Part shown: positions 17,012 through 25,209 of the stretch, piece by piece | Layout: each line of letters opens with the position of its first letter | Position numbering within the stretch: position 1 is the first letter of the stretch | From: UBA2330 sp049293015 | Lineage (GTDB): Bacteria > Bacteroidota > Ignavibacteria > Tepidaquicellales > Tepidaquicellaceae | NCBI GenBank assembly: GCA_049293015.1 | Contig: JBATSB010000053.1 | Location: forward strand, 1-40,955 | DNA: 40,955 nucleotides | Direction of reading: 5' to 3' | Translations under genes and position numbers: made by a program | The notes under the pieces: model-generated | The model's database searches: none | Seen by the model: only the letters and a program-made list of their open reading frames with translations | Told to the model about the DNA's origin: nothing

Positions 17012-17665
17012 TTAATTATTTGATTGCCTTTTTATAAAAGGAAGTCCAAACGCCTTGAGCAGCGCTAATGATTCTTCGTCTGTCTTTGCAGAAGTAACAA
17101 AAGTAATATCCATTCCTGAGATCCTGTTCACATTGTCAACATTAATTTCCGGAAATATGATCTGCTCTTTTATACCCAGACTGTAATTTCCTCTGCCATC
17201 AAAACTCTTGTCAGATAGTCCTCTGAAATCTCTTACTCTCGGAATGGAAATCCTGATGAACCTTTCAAGGAATTCAAACATTCTTGCATTTCTCAGCGTT
17301 AACTTTACTCCGATATCCACGCCTTCTCTGAGTTTAAAATTAGATACAGACTTTTTCGCTTTGACTACTGTAGGTTTTTGACCGGTAATTGCTTCAAGCT
17401 CTTTTACAGTTGTCTCTATAAGTTTCGCATCTGTAGTTGCAGCTCCTACCCCGACATTGATATTGATCTTTTCGAGCTTTGGTACCTGCATCACATTTTT
17501 ATAATTAAACTTCTTTTTTAATTCAGGTACAATATTATCCCTGTATGTATGAAGAAGATTAATTTCAACTTTTTCTTCTTTAAAACCTTCTTTGGATTTA
17601 GAATCTTTTATTTCTTTTCCAGATCCATCGGTTTCTTTTTTTCTGTCTTGTTTAGTTTTAGCCAT
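17012..17665 (-). CDS. rplE: 50S ribosomal protein uL5 with charged N-terminal extension
   Basis: A 217-residue uL5, binding 5S rRNA and contacting uS13 across the subunit interface. The core starts near residue 37 (LHTYRDNIVPELKKKF) and shows KLEKININVGVGAATTD, KPTVVKAKKSVSNFKLREG and the MDITFVTSAKTDEES ending. Residues 1-36 are an extra Lys/Glu/Asp-rich stretch (MAKTKQDRKKETDGSGKEIK and onward) that most uL5 proteins, about 180 residues, lack. No Met occurs between residue 1 and the core, which supports this start. It follows rplX by 7 bases. Confidence 0.96.
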   Translation of the reverse strand: MAKTKQDRKKETDGSGKEIKDSKSKEGFKEEKVEINLLHTYRDNIVPELKKKFNYKNVMQVPKLEKININVGVGAATTDAKLIETTVKELEAITGQKPTVVKAKKSVSNFKLREGVDIGVKLTLRNARMFEFLERFIRISIPRVRDFRGLSDKSFDGRGNYSLGIKEQIIFPEINVDNVNRISGMDITFVTSAKTDEESLALLKAFGLPFIKRQSNN

Positions 17666-17672
17666 TTATGTT

Positions 17673-18041
17673 TTAACTGATAATTATTTCCTGTGCTTTT
17701 TTGCTGAATCTCATCTTTGTCTTTTTTGAAGATTTTTTACCTGTTGAATCTTCATTTATCAACTGCATTCCAATTCTTGTAGGCTGGTTTGTCTTTGGAC
17801 ACATCAGCATTACATTTGATAAATTAATTGGAGCTTCCCTCTTTACTATACCGCCCTGTGGATTCTTTTGATTTGGTTTTGTATGTCTGTGAACAATGTT
17901 CACACCTTCCACTATCAAAGACCCTTTTTCATTATTTATAAAAAGAACTTTACCGACTGCACCTCTTGAGTTGCCGGAAATGACCTTTACTGTGTCATTC
18001 TTTTTCAATCTTGTTTTCGTTGTTTTTCTTTTATCTGCCAT
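17673..18041 (-). CDS. rplX: 50S ribosomal protein uL24
   Basis: A 122-residue uL24, an assembly initiator of the large subunit at the tunnel exit. The KOW motif is visible in KNDTVKVISGNSRGAVGKVL, followed by GVNIVHRHTKPNQKNPQGG and APINLSNVMLMCPKTNQPTR. The family is usually about 100-115 residues; the extra part is a Lys-rich tail. It follows rplN by 3 bases. Confidence 0.97.
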   Translation of the reverse strand: MADKRKTTKTRLKKNDTVKVISGNSRGAVGKVLFINNEKGSLIVEGVNIVHRHTKPNQKNPQGGIVKREAPINLSNVMLMCPKTNQPTRIGMQLINEDSTGKKSSKKTKMRFSKKAQEIIIS

Positions 18042-18044
18042 TTT

Positions 18045-18413
18045 TTAAATAACCTCCGGTGCTAATGATATAATTTTCATGAATTGTTTATCTCTTAACT
18101 CTCTTGCTACTGGTCCAAAGATCCTTGTTCCCATCGGCTCATTGTTATTGTTGATAAGTACTGCTGCATTTTCATCAAACTTAATATATGTTCCGTCGTT
18201 TCTTCTGGTCTCTTTTGCAGTTCTTACTATTACTGCTCTTGAAACTGATCCTTTCTTTACTGTTCCACCCGGTATTGCTGACTTTACCGTAACCACTATT
18301 ACATCACCTACACCTGCGTATCTTCTGTCAGATCCTCCGAGAACTCTAATGCATCTTACTGATTTGGCTCCGGAGTTATCAGCGACGTTTAAATTGGTTT
18401 CTTCCTGTATCAT
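18045..18413 (-). CDS. rplN: 50S ribosomal protein uL14
   Basis: A 122-residue uL14, the standard length, sitting at the subunit interface where it forms bridges and binds RsfS. It begins MIQEETNLNVADNSGAKSVR; VSRAVIVRTAKETRRNDGTY, GTRIFGPVARELR and the closing MKIISLAPEVI are all family signatures. It lies 30 bases downstream of rpsQ. Confidence 0.98.
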   Translation of the reverse strand: MIQEETNLNVADNSGAKSVRCIRVLGGSDRRYAGVGDVIVVTVKSAIPGGTVKKGSVSRAVIVRTAKETRRNDGTYIKFDENAAVLINNNNEPMGTRIFGPVARELRDKQFMKIISLAPEVI

Positions 18414-18443
18414 TATTGATAATCTATTTTATATAAAATTGTG

Positions 18444-18914
18444 TTATTTAACTTTTTCTACTATTTCTACAAGTCTCCATCTCTTTGTTTTACTCAAAGG
18501 TCTGGTTTCCATTATTTTTACTTTATCACCAATATCACATTTGTTTTCAGGATCATGCGCAGCAAATTTCGTCGTCTTTTTATAAAACTTCTTATATATC
18601 GGATGCTGAATCCTTCTCTCATCACTTACGATAATTGTCTTATCCATTTTATTACTTAGGACTAAGCATACTCTTGTTTTTCTTAATCCTGAATGGGAAG
18701 TCTTCTTTTTTACTTCTTCAGTTTTAACTTCTGATTTTGCTTCAACTGTCTCCACTGGAGTTTCATTTGATGTTTCCACTGGAGTTTCTTCAGTTGCATT
18801 TACTGCAGCTTTTGTTGAGTTTTCTACCGGTGCTTCCGAAGGAGTTTCTGATGCTGTTTCCTCAGGAGTGTTTTCCGGTGTTTCGTTGACTTCTTCTTTT
18901 GTTTCTTCAGACAT
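18444..18914 (-). CDS. rpsQ: 30S ribosomal protein uS17 with long acidic N-terminal extension
   Basis: The C-terminal half, about residues 76-156, is a normal uS17 OB-fold: GLRKTRVCLVLSNKMDKTII, HPIYKKFYKKTTKFAAHDP and KVKIMETRPLSKTKRWRLVE. Residues 1-75 are an added region of Glu, Thr, Pro, Ser and Val built from degenerate ETPVET-like units (ETPENTPEE, SETPSEAPVE, ETPVETSNETPVETVE). Typical uS17 is about 80-100 residues. The extension is probably disordered. Met90 inside the core is the next in-frame Met, so a shorter start would destroy the OB-fold; the long form is therefore the likely product unless a GTG/TTG is used. Confidence 0.95.
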   Translation of the reverse strand: MSEETKEEVNETPENTPEETASETPSEAPVENSTKAAVNATEETPVETSNETPVETVEAKSEVKTEEVKKKTSHSGLRKTRVCLVLSNKMDKTIIVSDERRIQHPIYKKFYKKTTKFAAHDPENKCDIGDKVKIMETRPLSKTKRWRLVEIVEKVK

Positions 18915-18945
18915 CTGTTATTGTTATTTAAGCTTTATAATTGAT

Positions 18946-19146
18946 TTAAGATTTTGCTTTGATCTGTTTTTCTTTGATAATTGTATTGATCCTTGCAATG
19001 TCTTTTTTTGTTGCTGACAATGACTTATAATTTTCCAACTGTCCTGTGGCAAGCTGAAATCTATAATTCTGAAGTGCTTCGTGATTGTCTTTAAGCGCTA
19101 TCTTCAGATCTTCATCTGTCATTTCTCTTATCTGAGTGATTTTCAT
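18946..19146 (-). CDS. rpmC: 50S ribosomal protein uL29
   Basis: A 66-residue helical-hairpin protein at the tunnel exit, where it neighbours the trigger-factor and SRP docking site. It starts MKITQIREMTDEDLKIALKD and has the conserved YRFQLATGQLENYKSLSATK with DIARINTIIKEKQ. It lies between rplP and rpsQ, its invariant position. Confidence 0.96.
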   Translation of the reverse strand: MKITQIREMTDEDLKIALKDNHEALQNYRFQLATGQLENYKSLSATKKDIARINTIIKEKQIKAKS

Positions 19147-19197
19147 TTTATTTTTTTAGAACTTAATCTTAATAATTTATTTTATTTCTATACTTAC

Positions 19198-19608
19198 TTA
19201 GTCTATTCTTGCTACAAATTTAGTCTTAAGCGGAAGTTTGTGAGAAGCTAATCTAAAAGCTTCTTCTGCAATTGCTTTAGATACTCCGTCTATTTCAAAC
19301 ATTATTCTGCCCGGTCTGATTACAGCTACCCAAAATTCCGGAGCTCCCTTTCCTTTACCCATCCTTGTTTCTGCCGGCTTTTTTGAAACTGGCTTATCCG
19401 GGAAAATTCTGATATATACTCTTCCGTCTCTTTTCATGTATCTTGTCAATGCGATCCTTGCTGCCTCGATCTGTCTGTCTGTGATCCAGCCCGGCTCCAT
19501 TGACTTTAATCCGTATGTTCCGAAATTTATAGTAAATCCTCTGCCTGCATTTCCTCTTAAATGTCCTCTCTGCGCTTTTCTGAATTTAACCCTTTTGGGC
19601 ATTAACAT
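19198..19608 (-). CDS. rplP: 50S ribosomal protein uL16
   Basis: A 136-residue uL16, located near the A-site and peptidyl-transferase centre. Signatures are PKRVKFRKAQRGHLRGNAGR, DRQIEAARIALTRYMKRDGR, IFPDKPVSKKPAETRMGKGK and the GKGAPEFWVAVIRPGRIMFE motif. The start MLMPKRVKFRK matches the common family start; Met3 is a possible alternative. It follows rpsC. Confidence 0.98.
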   Translation of the reverse strand: MLMPKRVKFRKAQRGHLRGNAGRGFTINFGTYGLKSMEPGWITDRQIEAARIALTRYMKRDGRVYIRIFPDKPVSKKPAETRMGKGKGAPEFWVAVIRPGRIMFEIDGVSKAIAEEAFRLASHKLPLKTKFVARID

Positions 19609-19653
19609 AATAAAATCTCCGGTATATTTTTAATTTCTGATTTAGTTTCTTAA

Positions 19654-20286
19654 TTAATTTCTTGACAATTTTTCACCTCTGCAAATCCATACTTTCACTC
19701 CAATAGCTCCGTAAATTGTATGAGAAGTAACTGAAGCATAATCAATGTCTGCTCTTATTGTCTGTAAAGGAATTCTTCCTTCTTTATACTGCTCTGATCT
19801 TGCTATCTCTGCTCCGCCAAGTCTTCCTCCGCACATTATCTTTATTCCTTCTGCACCCATTCTCATTGTATTCGTAATCGCTGACTTCATTGCCCTTCGG
19901 AATGAAACCCTGTTTGCAAGCTGACCTGCAATATTTTCAGCAACCAACATTGCATTCAATTCAGGTTTCTTGATCTCAGCTACATTGATCTTGACTTCTT
20001 TTCCTGTGATCTTTTTGATCTCGCTTTCAAGCTGTGTGATCTCTTTACCGCTTTTTCCAATAACAAATCCGGGACGGGATGTGTGTATCGTCAGAGTTAT
20101 CTTTTTTAATGTTCTCTCAATGGCAATTTTTGCAATTCCGGCTTTCTCAAGTCTTTTCTTAATATATGACCTGATCACGGAATCTTCCATGAGTTTCTTT
20201 GCAAAACTTTTGTCATCATACCAGTTTGAATCCCAGGTATTGATAACTCCTAATCTAAATCCGACGGGGTGTGTCTTTTGTCCCAA
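19654..20286 (-). CDS. rpsC: 30S ribosomal protein uS3
   Basis: A 210-residue uS3, part of the mRNA entry tunnel and helicase site. The N-terminal MGQKTHPVGFRLGVINTWDS, the KH domain with its RPGFVIGKSGKEI loop, and the C-terminal RRAMKSAITNTMRMGAEGIK and GVKVWICRGE are all present. Length is at the short end of the family (many are 210-240). It lies 64 bases after rplV. Confidence 0.98.
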   Translation of the reverse strand: MGQKTHPVGFRLGVINTWDSNWYDDKSFAKKLMEDSVIRSYIKKRLEKAGIAKIAIERTLKKITLTIHTSRPGFVIGKSGKEITQLESEIKKITGKEVKINVAEIKKPELNAMLVAENIAGQLANRVSFRRAMKSAITNTMRMGAEGIKIMCGGRLGGAEIARSEQYKEGRIPLQTIRADIDYASVTSHTIYGAIGVKVWICRGEKLSRN

Positions 20287-20350
20287 AAATACTCCTTAAT
20301 AATCTTAAAGATTATAATTTATAGTTGTTTATAATTTTTTATAACAGATA

Positions 20351-20701
20351 TTATTTTTCTTCTACTTGCTCAACCACTATGGTCAAGTGTGCAGATCTTT
20401 TTTGTATTCTGAATGCTCTTCCCTGTGGTGCCGGCAATATTCTTTTCATTGACGGACCTTCATTTACATAAGCTTCCTTTATAACTACATCGCCTTGACT
20501 CAATCTTCCTGAATCCAATTTATTGACGAGGTTACTGTAAGCTGATCTTACAGTCATTTCCACAACTTTCGCTGCGCTTTTATTTGTGAACTTAAGCATA
20601 TTTACTGCATCGTCCACTCTTTTATTTCTGATAAGATCTACTACAAGTCTCATCTTTCTCGGTGATGTTCCGATATGTCTTTTTAATGCTCTGGCTTCCA
20701 T
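20351..20701 (-). CDS. rplV: 50S ribosomal protein uL22
   Basis: A 116-residue uL22 whose beta-hairpin reaches the exit-tunnel constriction. It starts MEARALKRHIGTSPRKMRLV and ends with the tunnel-loop signature VNEGPSMKRILPAPQGRAFR followed by KRSAHLTIVVEQ. The start codon directly abuts the rpsS stop (20701/20702), suggesting tight coupling. Confidence 0.98.
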   Translation of the reverse strand: MEARALKRHIGTSPRKMRLVVDLIRNKRVDDAVNMLKFTNKSAAKVVEMTVRSAYSNLVNKLDSGRLSQGDVVIKEAYVNEGPSMKRILPAPQGRAFRIQKRSAHLTIVVEQVEEK

Positions 20702-20989
20702 TTATCTTCCTCCTGCCTTTTCATCTTTTCTTTGTCCTGAATGCGCTCTGAATGTTCTGGTATGTGAAAACTCTCCGAGTTTATGACCTACCATATTTTC
20801 CGAAACATATACAGGTATGAATTTATTTCCGTTATGTACTGCAAAAGTATGACCTACAAAATCAGGAGTAATAGTGCATGCTCTTGACCAGGTTTTTATT
20901 ACTTTTTTCTGATTCTGTGAATTTAACTTATCCACTTTATCTAAAAGCTTGTAGTCCAGATTTGGACCTTTTTTGAGCGATCTTGACAT
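20702..20989 (-). CDS. rpsS: 30S ribosomal protein uS19
   Basis: A 95-residue uS19 in the 30S head, a partner of uS13. It begins MSRSLKKGPNLDYKLLDKVD; the signatures TWSRACTITPDFVGHTFAVH and VSENMVGHKLGEFSHTRTF are complete. It is 3 bases from rplB and abuts rplV. Confidence 0.98.
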   Translation of the reverse strand: MSRSLKKGPNLDYKLLDKVDKLNSQNQKKVIKTWSRACTITPDFVGHTFAVHNGNKFIPVYVSENMVGHKLGEFSHTRTFRAHSGQRKDEKAGGR

Positions 20990-20992
20990 TAA

Positions 20993-21814
20993 TTATTTCC
21001 TTTTCTTAACTATAAACTTATTTGAAATATTTTTCTTTTTTCTTGTCTTATAACCTTTTGCAGGTAATCCCCATGGACTGACCGGATGTCCGCCGCCTGA
21101 AGTCTTACCTTCACCGCCGCCCATCGGATGATCTACAGGATTCATTGCTACTCCTCTTACATGTGGTCTTCTACCCATCCATCTTGATCTTCCCGCTTTT
21201 CCTAAACTAATATTTTCATGATCTGTATTACTTACGATTCCGATAGTTGCCTTGCAGTCATTATTGATAAGTCTTACTTCACCTGAAGGAAGTTTCACCT
21301 GTGAATATTTTTCATCTTTTGCAATGATCTGTGCTGAAGTCCCTGCGCTCCTTGCAATCTGAGCTCCTTTACCCGGCTTCATCTCTATATTATGTATGAA
21401 TGTTCCAACCGGTATTACTTTTAAGATAAGTGCGTTTCCTGATTTGACTTCTGCTTCATTTGAATTTTCGATCTTCTCCCCGACCTTAATTCCGTCAGGA
21501 GCGATGATATAACTCTTTACTCCTTTTTCATCTGCGACAAGTGCGATCCTTGCAGTTCTGTTCGGATCATATTCTACTGCCAGTACTTCAAAATCACCGG
21601 TTCCGTTTCTCTTAAAATCTATTAATCTGTATCTTCTTTTATGACCGCCGCCTCTGTGTCTTGAAGTGATCCTTCCAAGATTGTTTCTGCCGCCTGATTT
21701 TTTCAAAGGTCTTAGCAGAGATTTCTCCGGTGTGGATTTTGTAATTTCATCAAATGATGAGATACTGTAGTATCTCGTCGCGGGCGTCATTGGTTTTAGT
21801 TTTCTAAGTGCCAT
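20993..21814 (-). CDS. rplB: 50S ribosomal protein uL2
   Basis: A 273-residue uL2, essential for subunit joining and peptidyl-transferase activity. It begins MALRKLKPMTPATRYYSIS; key stretches are NNLGRITSRHRGGGHKRRYR, the GRSRWMGRRPHVRGVAMNPV region and DHPMGGGEGKTSGGGHPVSP with the conserved His. It is the first gene of the cluster here. In most bacteria rpsJ-rplC-rplD-rplW come directly before rplB; none of them is found upstream. I see no convincing promoter: a TATAAT at about 21822-21827 is only 6 bases from the ATG, which would give a nearly leaderless message. Confidence 0.98.
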   Translation of the reverse strand: MALRKLKPMTPATRYYSISSFDEITKSTPEKSLLRPLKKSGGRNNLGRITSRHRGGGHKRRYRLIDFKRNGTGDFEVLAVEYDPNRTARIALVADEKGVKSYIIAPDGIKVGEKIENSNEAEVKSGNALILKVIPVGTFIHNIEMKPGKGAQIARSAGTSAQIIAKDEKYSQVKLPSGEVRLINNDCKATIGIVSNTDHENISLGKAGRSRWMGRRPHVRGVAMNPVDHPMGGGEGKTSGGGHPVSPWGLPAKGYKTRKKKNISNKFIVKKRK

Positions 21815-21987
21815 CTTAATATTATATAAAAATTCTGAATTTTAGACAAAATTCAATAAAGTTCCTTTTTGGGGAAAACTTCAAATTACTGAAAATGGTT
21901 AGCAAAGTCAATACAGGAAATTGTGGTCAACGCCACTTTTTTCTTTATTCGGGTATGAGTTTAAGAAAAGATTTAACATGTTATTTC

Positions 21988-22014
21988 CTCCCCTCCTTGT
22001 TTTCAAGGTGGGAG
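21988..22014. repeat. GC-rich REP-like hairpin, copy 1
   Basis: CTCCCCTCCTTG, loop TTTT and CAAGGTGGGAG form a hairpin with one internal bulge, followed by TCAGGG. It shares its layout with the hairpin at 22094-22118: a C-rich arm, a T-rich loop, a G-rich arm, then a CTGGGAGGGG or TCAGGG tail. Such sequences resemble the REP-like palindromes dispersed in many Bacteroidota genomes. Confidence 0.6.
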
Positions 22015-22093
22015 TCAGGGTAATGCCATTATGTTAAGGGATTTTTAAATAATAATTTGATTTATATAAATTTCTAATTTAAAAGTTCAAGCT

Positions 22094-22130
22094 CCTCCCC
22101 TTTTTTTCAAAGGGGAGGCTGGGAGGGGTT
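22094..22130. repeat. GC-rich REP-like hairpin, copy 2
   Basis: CCTCCCCTTT and AAAGGGGAGG form a perfect 10-bp stem around a 5-base loop (22094-22118), followed by CTGGGAGGGGTT. It lies about 80 bases from copy 1 and is a cleaner form of the same kind of element. Confidence 0.65.
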
Positions 22131-22216
22131 TGCTGATAGCGACGAAACTTCACTCTTAACTTAATGACATTGAAGAGCCGGGGGGAGGTTGCCGCCGATG
22201 TTGAAATCCTCGAGCC

Positions 22217-22301
22217 GTTGTTGAAGTTCCAAAAAAATTTGAAGAATTTAATGTACAGAATAAATTTAGAATTACATCAAACTTTTTTTGTCTCCAACAA
22301 C
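22217..22301. repeat. Large palindromic element, copy A
   Basis: The left arm GTTGTTGAAGTTCC plus AAAAAAATTTGA pairs with the right arm TCAAACTTTTTTT plus GTCTCCAACAAC, about 25 bases each with few mismatches, around a loop of about 35 bases that contains AATTTAAT...ATAAATTT. It is the diverged relative of the element at 26135-26218. Confidence 0.75.
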
Positions 22302-22512
22302 TAAGCCTCTTGCAAGTCATGACATACTCTTAACTTGTTAGTGACCTGAAAGGAAACGCATTCAAATATATTGTTGCAATTCAAATCTAGATTAAATAAC
22401 TTTGCTCGGATAATTATAAGGCAGGTTATAAAATAAAACTACTTCTAACTTAATTTTATAATTTTAAAAAATCAAAAATTAAATATTATTAAAATAATTA
22501 AATAAATATTTT

Positions 22513-23754
22513 ATGAAGAAGAACAAATTTTTATCCCTGTCAATTCTTATATCAATTTTTATAATTTCGTTTTTTGATCTCAGTTGTGATAATGCTACCG
22601 ATCCTGTGTCCGGTGTTTCCGGTACTATTCACAATAAATTTCATTTCCCTTTAGCGAACATAAAAGTTTCTTCGCAAGGTCAGACAGTCCTGACTTCTGA
22701 AGACGGCAGATTTAATCTGAGTGGAATATCAATGCCGTATGACCTGATAGTTTCGGATTCTACATTCAATCTCAATGTTGATATCTATAAAGGTTTAAAT
22801 ATATCTGACTTAAATCTTGAATTTCGCAAATATCTTAGCAAAAGTTCATATGCATATATTGATGTACAATTGCCACCTGAAATATTTCAACCGGGTGTAA
22901 CTTGTGAAGTTATTTATTCTGATAAAGAATATACAAACATATATAGTACTTTGATTTCTTCTAATCAGAATGCCATTTTACAAGTACCGGTTTTTAATAA
23001 TGTCATTAAAGGTAAAATTTATGTTTTGACTTATAAAGCAGATTCCAGTTACAGAATTATTTCTTATGAAAACTATGGTGTAAGTCCGGACATTGAAGTC
23101 AGTAATGGTGACGCTGTAAATTACACATTCACTATTGATCAGTTATCTTTAAACCCCGGTGAAAAAGTTGTTGAATGTATAATAGAAACTAACAATATCG
23201 TTTCATTTGGTAATTTTTATTTAACCTTTTCACCTAAAAATTATATTTATACTAATACTACTTTTTTTTCACAATTGTTAGAAAGTAAATTCCATGTTAA
23301 AATTCCAACCGGAATTCCTGATGCCTTTTATTCGATAATCTATTATAATATTGGCAATACAGATGGTAATATTTCTTTAGATCCCAATACATCAAATTAC
23401 TTAAAATTAAATAGTCCATGCGAACTATTATCCCCGGCTAATAATGCTGTGAATGTGAATAATAATACTACATTAACATTCAGTACCGGAGAAGGAAGCG
23501 GGGTGTACGAAATTTATTTATATAATAATACCAGTTTTATAACAACTAATTACAGAATATTCACTTCTGAAAATAATTTTACACTCAAAGGACTAGAGGA
23601 AGCTGGGTATGAAAACTTCAGCGGTGATAACTTCACCTGGTTAGTTTTAAAGAAAGGAACCTTTAGCTCATTGAATGATTATGCGGTAAATAAATTCAAC
23701 ATACAAAATACATTTATTTCGCAAAGTCACCCTAGGTATTTTACTTTTGAATAA
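22513..23754 (+). CDS. Lipoprotein of a three-member local family, copy 1
   Basis: A 413-residue predicted lipoprotein: signal peptide MKKNKFLSLSILISIFIISF, lipobox FDLSC with Cys25, then an N-terminal domain (about 33-85) resembling carboxypeptidase-regulatory beta-sandwiches (VSGTIHN, LANIKVSSQG, SEDGRFNLSGI). The middle carries VFNNVIKGKIYVLTY (160-174), ISYENYG and LSLNPGE (211-217). A C-terminal beta domain has GEGSGVYEIYLYN (326-338), TSENNF and GDNFTW. It is probably anchored to a membrane or the cell surface; no enzyme motif is seen. It is collinear with the next gene and with the protein at 33800-35050. Function unknown. Confidence 0.9.
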   Translation: MKKNKFLSLSILISIFIISFFDLSCDNATDPVSGVSGTIHNKFHFPLANIKVSSQGQTVLTSEDGRFNLSGISMPYDLIVSDSTFNLNVDIYKGLNISDLNLEFRKYLSKSSYAYIDVQLPPEIFQPGVTCEVIYSDKEYTNIYSTLISSNQNAILQVPVFNNVIKGKIYVLTYKADSSYRIISYENYGVSPDIEVSNGDAVNYTFTIDQLSLNPGEKVVECIIETNNIVSFGNFYLTFSPKNYIYTNTTFFSQLLESKFHVKIPTGIPDAFYSIIYYNIGNTDGNISLDPNTSNYLKLNSPCELLSPANNAVNVNNNTTLTFSTGEGSGVYEIYLYNNTSFITTNYRIFTSENNFTLKGLEEAGYENFSGDNFTWLVLKKGTFSSLNDYAVNKFNIQNTFISQSHPRYFTFE

Positions 23755-23855
23755 TTTTTTTGTTGAGCACTTTAACGAATACTATTAAAGTTAAATTTTA
23801 TATACTTGAAAAATCAAACATTAAGTTTTATTAAAAATAATTTATTTAATAATTT

Positions 23856-25097
23856 ATGAAGAAGAACAAATTTTTATCCCTGACAATTTTCATTTCAATA
23901 ATTACTATTTCATTTTTTGAAATTAGCTGTGATAATGCAACAGGTCCTGTGTCCGATGTCTCAGGAGTAATTTATAATGATTATCATCACCCATTATCAA
24001 ACATAAAAGTTTCGACGCAGGGAAGGACTATTCGAACTTTAGATGACGGTAGATTTAATTTTAGCGGAATTTCCATTCCTTATGATCTGACTGTATCCGA
24101 TTCGTCATTCAATTCAAAAACAGATTTGTATAAAAATTTGAGTGCTGCTTACATAGAACTTTCATTTGATAAATATCCTATAAATAATACATACGCAACT
24201 TTAAATATTACAATACCTTCTGAGATAATTCAACAGAATGTAATATGCAAAGTTATATATTCCGATAATGATTTTACAAACGTTTATGGAAACATCCTTT
24301 CTCCTGAGCAGACTATCACTCTTCAAATCCCGGTTTTTAATAATGTCATCAAAGGTAAAATATATGTGATAACTTATTTAAGAGATGTTAATCTCAATAT
24401 TCTATCTTATGAAAATTATGGTTCAAGTCCGGAAATAGAACTTAATAATGGTGATGTAATAAATTACTTATTTACAAAAGACCAGTTATCTTTGAACCCG
24501 GGTGAAATTGATGCTGAATGTACGTTGGAATTAATTTATCCTAATGTATTAAGTTATTATTATATATCGTTTTCTCAAAAAAATTACAGTGTTTCCAGCA
24601 TAGGTATTTCAGAGTTAACCGGAAATTATTTACAGTTTAAAATTCCAACAGGGATCCCTGATACTTATTATAATATTGTAAATAGTTGGAATTATAATAT
24701 TGCTAACTCAGGCGGTAGTGTCATTATAAATCCAAATACTTCAAATTATTTAAAAATGAATGAACCATGTGAGATCTTAACACCTGTTATTTTCAAAGAA
24801 ATTATAAATAGCTCAACTCCATTTTCATTCAGCTCTGGAGAAGGTAGTGGCATTTATGAAATCGAATTATTTAATAATGTAAGCCATACAACTTACCGAA
24901 TTTTTACTTCCGAAAATAATTTTACTTTTGACTGGCTTGAAGATTCTGCAACAGAAGACTTCAGCGGTGATAACTTTACGTGGAATGTTACAAAGAAAGG
25001 ACCATTCAGTTCTATAAATGATTTTGCAGTAAATTATTTTAATATACCAACACCTTTTAAAACTAATAGTGAGAATGGGTATTTCATTTTTGAATAA
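23856..25097 (+). CDS. Lipoprotein of a three-member local family, copy 2
   Basis: Also 413 residues and clearly a tandem paralogue of the preceding gene, 101 bases downstream. The first 27 coding bases are identical in the two genes, and the protein blocks VFNNVIKGKIYV, SYENYG, LSLNPGE, GEGSG, TSENNFTF and FSGDNFTW recur in the same order. The lipobox is FEISC with Cys25. The middle (about 220-300) is the most diverged part, suggesting that the ligand-facing or exposed part changes while the frame of the fold stays. No catalytic motif is visible. Function unknown. Confidence 0.9.
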   Translation: MKKNKFLSLTIFISIITISFFEISCDNATGPVSDVSGVIYNDYHHPLSNIKVSTQGRTIRTLDDGRFNFSGISIPYDLTVSDSSFNSKTDLYKNLSAAYIELSFDKYPINNTYATLNITIPSEIIQQNVICKVIYSDNDFTNVYGNILSPEQTITLQIPVFNNVIKGKIYVITYLRDVNLNILSYENYGSSPEIELNNGDVINYLFTKDQLSLNPGEIDAECTLELIYPNVLSYYYISFSQKNYSVSSIGISELTGNYLQFKIPTGIPDTYYNIVNSWNYNIANSGGSVIINPNTSNYLKMNEPCEILTPVIFKEIINSSTPFSFSSGEGSGIYEIELFNNVSHTTYRIFTSENNFTFDWLEDSATEDFSGDNFTWNVTKKGPFSSINDFAVNYFNIPTPFKTNSENGYFIFE

Positions 25098-25209
25098 TTT
25101 TGATCCTTCCTTATTGAATTCTCTTAAATAATTTGAAAGTATAAAATGAATTTGATAAGTTCAAACTTTAAAAAATATATTGATCATTTTATCAATTTAA
25201 AATATCCGA

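Larger units (their letters stand above)
21815..22512. other. Gene-free stretch between rplB and the lipoprotein genes
   Basis: About 700 bases without a supportable gene, between divergent rplB and the first lipoprotein gene. It holds two GC-rich hairpins of one type (21988-22014 and 22094-22118), a large A/T-rich palindromic element (22217-22301) and a weak copy of a GTTAGTGACCTGAAAG sequence also seen near 26.25 kb. No remnant of rplW, rplD, rplC or rpsJ was recognised on either strand. Promoters for both flanking transcripts must lie here, but I cannot place them with confidence. Confidence 0.8.

Noticed and set aside
21822..21827. TATAAT with a TTGTCT 17 bases upstream as the rplB promoter
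   Set aside because: The -10 box would be 6 bases from the ATG, giving a leaderless mRNA, and the -35 match is weak; not enough to annotate.
21820..21900. Possible degraded rplW upstream of rplB
   Set aside because: The minus-strand reading gives no uL23-like sequence in any frame; the stretch is A/T-rich with stops.
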